Below are positions 1 to 3,714 of a stretch of DNA of 5,332 nt, piece after piece; the stretch's first letter is position 1, and every line of letters starts with the position of its first letter. Made by a program: the position numbers and the translations under genes. The DNA comes from Alphaproteobacteria bacterium (GTDB taxonomy: Bacteria; Pseudomonadota; Alphaproteobacteria; Rhizobiales; Devosiaceae): assembly GCA_018820005.1 (NCBI GenBank), contig JAHJOS010000592.1, positions 1 through 5,332 of the forward strand, read 5' to 3'. Under the pieces are notes generated by a model that was not told the DNA's origin, searched no databases, and saw nothing but the letters and a program-made list of their open reading frames with translations.

Positions 1-1113
1 ATAGGACCCCGTCTGGTCATAAACAAAACCGCCCAGCCAGACTCCGACAAAGGAACCGAGTTGGTGGCTGAGAAAGGCCATGCCATAGAGCATGCCCAGA
101 TAGCGGGCGCCAAAGAACATGGCAACGAGCCCTGCCGTCAGCGGCACCGTGGAGAGCCAGAGCAGGCCCATCGCAGCGGCAAAAGTATAGGCGGTCAATT
201 CGCTCACAGGAAACAGCAGGAACAACCCGATCGCCACGGCGCGCAGGAAATAGATGCTGGCGAGCAGGATCTGCTTGGGCAGGCGGCCGCCGAGATAGCC
301 CGAGAGCAGCGATCCAGCGATATTGAACAGGCCGATCACGGCGATGGTCCAGCTGCCCACTTCGGGCGAAAGCCCGCACTGCACCAGATAGGCGGGCATG
401 TGGACATTGATGAACGCCAGGTGGAAGCCGCAGACGAAGAACCCAATCACCAGCAGGCGATAGGAGCCATGGCCCCAGGCCTTCGACAGCGCCTGCATGA
501 AAGGCATGTCAGCCTGGCCAGTGGTGTTTTCGGTGCGGCCGCGTAGGGCGTAGCTGAGTGGAATGATCATCAGCACGGCAAATGCCAGATATCCCAGGGC
601 CGATTGCCAGCCAAAGGCATTGATGAAGCCCTGGCTGATGGGGGCAAAGGCGAACTGGCCAAAGGACGAGGCTGCCGTTGCGACACCGAAGATCAGGGAG
701 CGCTTTTCGGGCGGCACGGCCCGGCCAAAGGCCGCCATCACCACGCTGAACGAACAGATGGCGATGCCCACGCCGGTCACCACGCCTGCCGTCAGTGCCA
801 TGATGCTGGCATTGGGTGAAATGGCCATCAGCAGCAGGCCCAAAGCATAGATGGCTGCGCCGATCGCGACGGTGCGACCAGTGCCCACCCGGTCGGCAAA
901 GGCGCCGGCGAAGGGCTGTGCGATGCCCCAGGCCAGGTTCTGAATGGCCATAGCCATGCCCCAACCCTCGCGGCTGAGACCGAGATCAGTCGTCATGGGC
1001 AGGGTGAACAGCCCGAAACTGGTGCGCACGCCATTGCCGATGGCCGCGATCACGCAACCGGCGATGATCAGCACAATCAGGGGAACCGCGGGGCGGAGGG
1101 CGGACTGGGGCAT
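1..1113 (-). CDS. Major facilitator superfamily transporter, C-terminus cut off by the window edge
   Basis: This is a polytopic inner-membrane secondary transporter; its substrate cannot be told from sequence. Reading the minus strand from the ATG at 1111-1113 gives 371 codons with no stop before the left edge. Hydrophobic segments fall near residues 11-28, 51-69, 81-99, 103-127, 142-162, 170-190, 218-238, 254-276, 281-300, 306-326 and 340-362. That is eleven of the usual twelve helices, with the central loop at about 191-217. The MFS motif A loop between helices 2 and 3 is visible at 70-80 (GAFADRVGTGR, with D74, R75 and R80). The segments PPEKRS (134-139) and RYLGMLYG (337-344) resemble the monocarboxylate/oxalate-formate type of MFS carriers, but that assignment is from memory. 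About 30-40 residues are probably missing. The start is only moderately certain, because the Shine-Dalgarno match upstream is weak. A terminator after grxD separates it from the genes upstream. Confidence 0.9.
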   Translation of the reverse strand, partial: MPQSALRPAVPLIVLIIAGCVIAAIGNGVRTSFGLFTLPMTTDLGLSREGWGMAMAIQNLAWGIAQPFAGAFADRVGTGRTVAIGAAIYALGLLLMAISPNASIMALTAGVVTGVGIAICSFSVVMAAFGRAVPPEKRSLIFGVATAASSFGQFAFAPISQGFINAFGWQSALGYLAFAVLMIIPLSYALRGRTENTTGQADMPFMQALSKAWGHGSYRLLVIGFFVCGFHLAFINVHMPAYLVQCGLSPEVGSWTIAVIGLFNIAGSLLSGYLGGRLPKQILLASIYFLRAVAIGLFLLFPVSELTAYTFAAAMGLLWLSTVPLTAGLVAMFFGARYLGMLYGMAFLSHQLGSFVGVWLGGFVYDQTGSY

Positions 1114-1192
1114 GGCACAGAATCCAGAATTGGGGCCGTCGATATTTACGCCTGCGCCATCATCACGCAAAGCGACAAAGCAGAATGGGGGT

Positions 1193-1209
1193 CATCACCG
1201 GCGGTGATG
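1193..1209. promoter_or_regulatory. 17-bp operator-like palindrome upstream of the MFS gene
   Basis: CATCACCG and CGGTGATG form perfect 8-bp arms around one central base, about 80 bp upstream of the transporter start. The sequence tcatcac recurs in the same orientation at 1160-1166, 32 bp (about three helical turns) from the copy at 1192-1198. No T-run follows on either strand, so it is not an intrinsic terminator. A very weak -35/-10 pair (TTGCGT at 1165-1170 and TAAATA at 1143-1148 on the minus strand, 16-bp spacing) lies between it and the gene. It most likely binds a dimeric regulator of the transporter, but no regulator gene is visible in the window. Confidence 0.4.
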
Positions 1210-1248
1210 GGTTCCCGATCCCTGCGCGCGCCGGCCGGTGCTGGGGCC

Positions 1249-1278
1249 AAACAAAACGCCGGGCACAGGGCCCGGCGT
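1249..1278 (-). terminator. Rho-independent terminator after grxD
   Basis: On the minus strand, 26 bases after the grxD stop codon, ACGCCGGGC (1278-1270) pairs perfectly with GCCCGGCGT (1264-1256) around a 5-base loop. This gives a 9-bp GC-rich stem followed directly by TTTTGTTT (down to 1249). It ends the grxD transcript and insulates the MFS gene downstream. Confidence 0.9.
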
Positions 1279-1304
1279 AATTTCTTGCATCAAGCTGCGC
1301 GCGA

Positions 1305-1640
1305 TCAGGCGGTCTGCTTGACCTCGATACCGGCGTTCTGCAGATGGGTCTGCAACTCGCCGGCCTGGAACATCTCGCGCACGATATCGGCGCCGCCGAC
1401 GAACTCACCCTTGACGTAGAGCTGAGGAATGGTCGGCCAATTGGTATAGGCCTTGATGCCGTCGCGCAGTTCGGCGCTTTCGAGCACATTGGCGCTGCCA
1501 TAGTCGACGCCGAGATAGCTCAGGATCTGCACGACCTGGCCGGAAAAGCCGCACTGCGGGAAGTCGGGCGAGCCCTTCATGAACAGGAAGATGTCGTTGT
1601 TCTTCACCTTGTCGTCGATGAAAGCATTGATGTCGGTCAT
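1305..1640 (-). CDS. grxD: Monothiol CGFS-type glutaredoxin (Grx4/GrxD family)
   Basis: This 111-residue protein has the length of a single-domain monothiol glutaredoxin. The signature CGFS active site is at residues 30-33, preceded by FMKG (20-23) with the glutathione-contacting lysine K22. The cis-proline stretch WPTIPQLYVKGEFVGGAD lies at 68-85 and contains TIP at 70-72 and the GG-D glutathione-binding turn at 82-85. In this family the active-site cysteine and glutathione hold a [2Fe-2S] cluster in homodimers or in heterodimers with BolA proteins. The protein works in cytosolic iron-sulfur transfer and iron homeostasis rather than in thiol reduction. A good Shine-Dalgarno sequence (AAGAAAGG, minus strand 1656-1649) sits 8 bases before the ATG. 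bolA lies upstream on the same strand but two genes away. The gene appears to have its own promoter and ends at a strong terminator, so it can probably be expressed alone as well as by read-through. Confidence 0.97.
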   Translation of the reverse strand: MTDINAFIDDKVKNNDIFLFMKGSPDFPQCGFSGQVVQILSYLGVDYGSANVLESAELRDGIKAYTNWPTIPQLYVKGEFVGGADIVREMFQAGELQTHLQNAGIEVKQTA

Positions 1641-1688
1641 AGCGGAAGCCTTTCTTGAGCCGGGGGCGGGCCCGAAATTGTTGCGTCA

Positions 1689-1717
1689 TAAATAGGAGCT
1701 TGATGTGGCGCTGTCGA
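1689..1717 (-). promoter_or_regulatory. Candidate sigma-70-type promoter of grxD
   Basis: On the minus strand TCGACA (1717-1712) matches five of six bases of the -35 consensus. Exactly 17 bases later TATTTA (1694-1689) is a weak -10 match. The boxes lie 48 bp upstream of the grxD start, and a 16-bp palindrome sits 7 bp upstream of the -35 box. The spacing is ideal but the -10 match is poor, so this is a candidate only. Confidence 0.45.
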
Positions 1718-1724
1718 GGGGCGC

Positions 1725-1740
1725 ATCGGCAATTGCCGAT
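1725..1740. promoter_or_regulatory. 16-bp perfect palindrome in the grxD upstream region
   Basis: ATCGGCAATTGCCGAT is a perfect 16-bp palindrome with no spacer, 84 bp upstream of the grxD start codon and just upstream of the candidate -35 box. With no T-run after it, a terminator is unlikely, and a binding site for a dimeric transcription factor is the simplest reading. It does not resemble the Irr iron-control element or a RirA iron box as I remember them. The identity of any regulator is unknown. Confidence 0.4.
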
Positions 1741-1803
1741 CAAGCCCGCTTGGATCAGCGATCAAGCGCGGTTGTATTGCCCATCAAGTCGGTTCACCGA
1801 CTT
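1738..1803. repeat. Degenerate 22-bp tandem repeat, three units
   Basis: The core ATCAAG occurs at 1739-1744, 1761-1766 and 1783-1788, each exactly 22 bp from the last. The first two units (from 1738 and 1760) agree at 16 of 22 positions by eye, including a shared 9-mer cgatcaagc at 1737-1745 and 1759-1767. The third is more diverged and runs into the stop codon of the HAD hydrolase gene. The first two units also enclose an inverted copy (gcttggatc, 1748-1756), so imperfect hairpins with a one-base bulge can form. The repeat may be phased protein-binding sites at two helical turns or a decayed small duplication. Confidence 0.4.
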
Positions 1804-2431
1804 CGGCCAGCCGCGCCGCGATCCAGGGATGGCTGGTGCAGTCTTCGGTTGTGTTGAATAGAACGGCTTCCCAGCCTGCAGCGCGCGCGCCGTCAATGAC
1901 CTTGGGGGTGTCGTCAAAGAACAGGGGCGGTTCGGACTGGGGGCCGATGCGGTCGGCGATGAAGTCGAAAAAGCCCTTCTCCGGTTTTCTGATGCCTGCG
2001 CGGGCCGAGTAGAAAATGTCTTCGAACAACTCTCCCAAGCCAAGGGTGTGCCAGAGCCACTGCGCGCGGCTATGGTCCTGGTTGGTCGCGATATAGAGCT
2101 TGATGTCGTCTCGCGCCTGCAATTGGCGCACCACGGCGAGCAGTTCGGTATTCAGCACCGAGTCATGCGATAGCCAATAGTGCAGGAATGCCATGGACGA
2201 GCCGCGGTAGCCCAGGCCGGGCAAGCGACGGTCGAGCGCATCGATGATTGCGGTTTCGCCCACGACGACCTTCTTGATGAAGATGTCGAAGATGAACTCG
2301 GTATTGAACCGCTCGGGATCCACGCCCAGATCGGCCAGCAGGTTTTCGTTCCAGCGCCGGGCAAGGTCCGGCCGCGCGTGGTAGCCATGCACAAGCACGC
2401 CATCGACGTCAAAGAAGACGGCGCGTGTCAT
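1784..2431 (-). CDS. HAD-superfamily hydrolase, subfamily IA-like (phosphatase of unknown substrate)
   Basis: This 215-residue protein has all four catalytic motifs of the haloacid dehalogenase fold. Motif I is DVDGV at 8-12, with nucleophile D8 and acid/base D10. Motif II is the threonine T116 in ATNQ. Motif III is lysine K149 in RKPEK, and motif IV is FFDDT at 171-175 with the Mg-binding D173 and D174. An alpha-helical cap of the C1 type fits residues of about 15-95. It should be a cytosolic Mg-dependent hydrolase acting on a small phosphorylated compound; the substrate cannot be named, and dehalogenase activity is less likely. Its ATG overlaps the stop of the upstream small gene (ATGA, 2428-2431), and there is no strong Shine-Dalgarno sequence. 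Translational coupling to that gene is therefore likely. The stop codon lies within a degenerate repeat upstream of grxD. Confidence 0.88.
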   Translation of the reverse strand: MTRAVFFDVDGVLVHGYHARPDLARRWNENLLADLGVDPERFNTEFIFDIFIKKVVVGETAIIDALDRRLPGLGYRGSSMAFLHYWLSHDSVLNTELLAVVRQLQARDDIKLYIATNQDHSRAQWLWHTLGLGELFEDIFYSARAGIRKPEKGFFDFIADRIGPQSEPPLFFDDTPKVIDGARAAGWEAVLFNTTEDCTSHPWIAARLAEVGEPT

Positions 2432-2748
2432 CGCTTTGTGCCACCCATTGCCCCAAGTTCGGCAAGGACTTCGGGCGGAATGTGCAGGCTGTCGATGACG
2501 TCGTTGTGGCGCCGAAAACCGATCAGTTCACGCTGCACAAAATAGCCCCAGACCACGGATTGGGCATGGCGCAGTGCGATCGCGCGATCTTCGCCGGCAC
2601 TGGACAGCGCCGCGATGGCGTCAATCACGTTGCGTTCGGCTGCCCCGAGCGAGGATGCGCGTTCGGCCGCGATTTCATGATCGAGCGCTGTTGTGCCCGC
2701 TTCGGGTTTGACCAGTCGGATCAGATCGAGCGACTCGCGCAGCGACAT
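2428..2748 (-). CDS. Small uncharacterised protein, possibly DUF6665-like
   Basis: This 106-residue protein has no signal peptide or membrane segment and no cysteine, so it is probably a soluble, mostly helical cytosolic protein. The conspicuous stretches are a charged helix LDHEIAAERASSLG (22-35), an aromatic block VVWGYFVQRELIGFR (65-79) and a short IPPEVLAELG (90-99) near the end. These remind me of a DUF6665-type family known from Hyphomicrobiales, but that is recollection and not a search result. The function is unknown. It starts 3 bases after the bolA stop without a recognisable Shine-Dalgarno sequence, and its stop overlaps the HAD start as ATGA. It is thus the middle gene of a tightly coupled trio and is probably made in step with BolA and the hydrolase. 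The compact spacing and protein-like composition support a real gene. Confidence 0.8.
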   Translation of the reverse strand: MSLRESLDLIRLVKPEAGTTALDHEIAAERASSLGAAERNVIDAIAALSSAGEDRAIALRHAQSVVWGYFVQRELIGFRRHNDVIDSLHIPPEVLAELGAMGGTKR

Positions 2749-2751
2749 GGC

Positions 2752-2985
2752 TTAGTCCGGGGTGACGGTCTGCAGGGACAGGGCGTGCAATGCGCCGCCC
2801 ATGTCGCCCTGCAGCGAATCATAGACCAGCTTGTGCTGCTGCACGCGTGTCTTGCCGCGGAACTGTTCCGATTTCACCGTGGCGGCCCAATGGTCGCCAT
2901 CGCCTGCAAGGTCACGGATTTCAATATCGGCGTCCGGCAGGGCAGCCTTGATCCGGCGTTCGATTTCGCTGGCATCCATCGGCAT
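2752..2985 (-). CDS. bolA: BolA/IbaG-family protein
   Basis: This 77-residue protein is a typical short BolA-family member. Recognisable parts are DGDHWAATV (29-37), the FRGKTRVQQHKLVYDSL stretch (42-58) and the C-terminal HALSLQT (67-73), whose histidine H67 is the nearly invariant family residue. BolA proteins pair with CGFS glutaredoxins and help ligate a shared [2Fe-2S] cluster. The protein has no cysteine. The variable ligand loop instead carries H32, so by analogy H32 and H67 would be the candidate cluster ligands, the histidine-type rather than the cysteine-type arrangement. A good AAGGAG (minus strand 2998-2993) lies 7 bases before the ATG at 2985, which favours this start over the second ATG at 2979. 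It is followed after 3 bases by the small unknown gene, and its likely partner grxD lies further downstream. The symbol is used in the family sense, since ibaG-type naming would be equally apt. Confidence 0.94.
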   Translation of the reverse strand: MPMDASEIERRIKAALPDADIEIRDLAGDGDHWAATVKSEQFRGKTRVQQHKLVYDSLQGDMGGALHALSLQTVTPD

Positions 2986-2992
2986 GGCTCAT

Positions 2993-2998
2993 CTCCTT
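2993..2998 (-). promoter_or_regulatory. Ribosome binding site of bolA
   Basis: AAGGAG on the minus strand, 7 bases before the ATG at 2985 and 13 before the in-frame ATG at 2979. It therefore selects the first ATG. It is the strongest such site in the trio, as the two genes after bolA have none that is convincing. Confidence 0.75.
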
Positions 2999-3004
2999 GT
3001 CGCC

Positions 3005-3021
3005 GTCGGCCCGGTGCCGAC
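3005..3021 (-). other. Small hairpin in the bolA leader
   Basis: On the minus strand GTCGGC (3021-3016) pairs with GCCGAC (3010-3005) around a 5-base loop, forming a 6-bp GC-rich stem that ends 6 bases upstream of the AAGGAG. No U-run follows, so it is not a convincing terminator for the exported-protein gene. It may shape the 5' end of the bolA mRNA or affect stability. Confidence 0.3.
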
Positions 3022-3027
3022 TGCGAC

Positions 3028-3058
3028 ATGATATGGCATGGGGGTGCCAGCCCTTCAA
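3028..3058 (-). promoter_or_regulatory. Candidate promoter of the bolA set with an inverted repeat between the boxes
   Basis: On the minus strand TATCAT (3033-3028) matches five of six bases of the -10 consensus, and TTGAAG (3058-3053) matches four of six of the -35. The spacing of 19 bp is longer than ideal. Between them lies the inverted repeat TGGCA-N6-TGCCA (3049-3034), placed where a bound regulator would block polymerase. The start of transcription would fall a little upstream of the leader hairpin. This is tentative, and bolA could simply be read through from upstream. Confidence 0.3.
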
Positions 3059-3072
3059 TATCGCGGCGGCGA

Positions 3073-3639
3073 CTATTGCGCCGGTGTGATCGGCTCGGCG
3101 TCCTGCTGGGTCGAAAAATTGGCCAGCACGAAGTCCACGATCGGCCGGGCTTCGGCTGCCGACGCGGTGGCGTAGATGCAGTCGATTGTATAGCCATTGC
3201 CGTCGGACACCGTCTCGGTGTGCACCACATTGAGCGGCACGCCCTGCGGCGAGTCGGTGCTTGCACCCTCATAGAGCAGGGCAGGATTGCTTTGATAGGC
3301 GGTGACGGCCTTGTTGGTCAGCGCAAAACCTGGGAGCGTTGATGCCCAGCCCGCTGTCACGGCGGCGTCGTCGAGGGCCGCCAGGGCGCCATCGGCCGTC
3401 CAGCCCGCGTCATCGGCTGGAACGACAGTCAGAATGCACTGCAGCGGCATGGTGGGATGGTTGATGGTCAGGGGGCCGCCCGCTTCCGCCGTCGCGGCCA
3501 TCGGCTCGGGGTAGATCAGCGTATAAGGCTGATCGGGCAGGGGCGAACCCGTCATGTTGATGGTCTGGGCATAGCTGGCCACCGGCACGAAGAGAAATGT
3601 CATGGCTGCCAGGCAGCCCATTGCCGGTTTCATCGTCAT
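3073..3639 (-). CDS. Predicted exported protein of unknown function
   Basis: I do not recognise this 188-residue protein. The N-terminus has a classic Sec signal: a lysine at position 4, a hydrophobic core at about 8-21 and an ASYA motif at 21-24, which predicts cleavage before Q25. The mature protein of about 164 residues would be periplasmic or secreted. It is rich in Ala, Pro and Thr and has no further membrane segment. It has exactly two cysteines, C68 and C154, which could form a disulfide, while the third cysteine (C9) is removed with the signal. There is no lipobox. I start it at the ATG at 3637-3639 because GGAG lies 6 bases upstream; a start at 3699 would put about 20 residues in front of the signal peptide. 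It lies 75 bp after purL and 87 bp before bolA, so it could be a single gene inserted between them. No hydrolase or binding motif was seen. Confidence 0.78.
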   Translation of the reverse strand: MTMKPAMGCLAAMTFLFVPVASYAQTINMTGSPLPDQPYTLIYPEPMAATAEAGGPLTINHPTMPLQCILTVVPADDAGWTADGALAALDDAAVTAGWASTLPGFALTNKAVTAYQSNPALLYEGASTDSPQGVPLNVVHTETVSDGNGYTIDCIYATASAAEARPIVDFVLANFSTQQDAEPITPAQ

Positions 3640-3645
3640 CGTCGT

Positions 3646-3649
3646 CTCC
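3646..3649 (-). promoter_or_regulatory. Ribosome binding site deciding the start of the exported protein
   Basis: GGAG on the minus strand, 6 bases before the ATG at 3639 and 12 before the in-frame ATG at 3633. It supports the shorter reading frame, which places the signal peptide at the very N-terminus. Confidence 0.6.
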
Positions 3650-3714
3650 AGTCTATTGCCGCCCGCTGCAGTCAAAACACTCCAAACAGCGGCGAACATA
3701 AGGCGATGGCCGAA

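Noticed and set aside
61..546. A 161-codon plus-strand open frame, and minus-strand frames at 17-379 and 509-964.
   Set aside because: All lie within the transporter gene in other frames. Only the frame from 1113 gives regular hydrophobic helices and MFS motif A.
1738..1768. The imperfect hairpins upstream of grxD as a terminator for the HAD gene.
   Set aside because: The stems carry a bulge and no T-run follows on the minus strand, so intrinsic termination is not supported.
3034..3050. A sigma-54-like promoter (TGGCAC then TGC) ahead of bolA.
   Set aside because: The distance between the GG and GC pairs is 9 bases and not the strict 10, and the bases around the GC are a poor match. The inverted repeat explains the resemblance.
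2425..3342. A 305-codon open frame on the plus strand.
   Set aside because: It runs antisense across the small unknown gene, bolA and much of the exported-protein gene. Its translation has low-complexity, Arg/Gly/Cys-rich shadow composition and no recognisable motif, while the minus-strand genes under it are well supported. Long antisense frames are expected in GC-rich DNA.
3640..3699. An N-terminal extension of the exported protein, starting at the ATG at 3699.
   Set aside because: It would bury the signal peptide 20 residues inside the protein. The ATG at 3639 has a well-spaced GGAG and puts the signal at the N-terminus.
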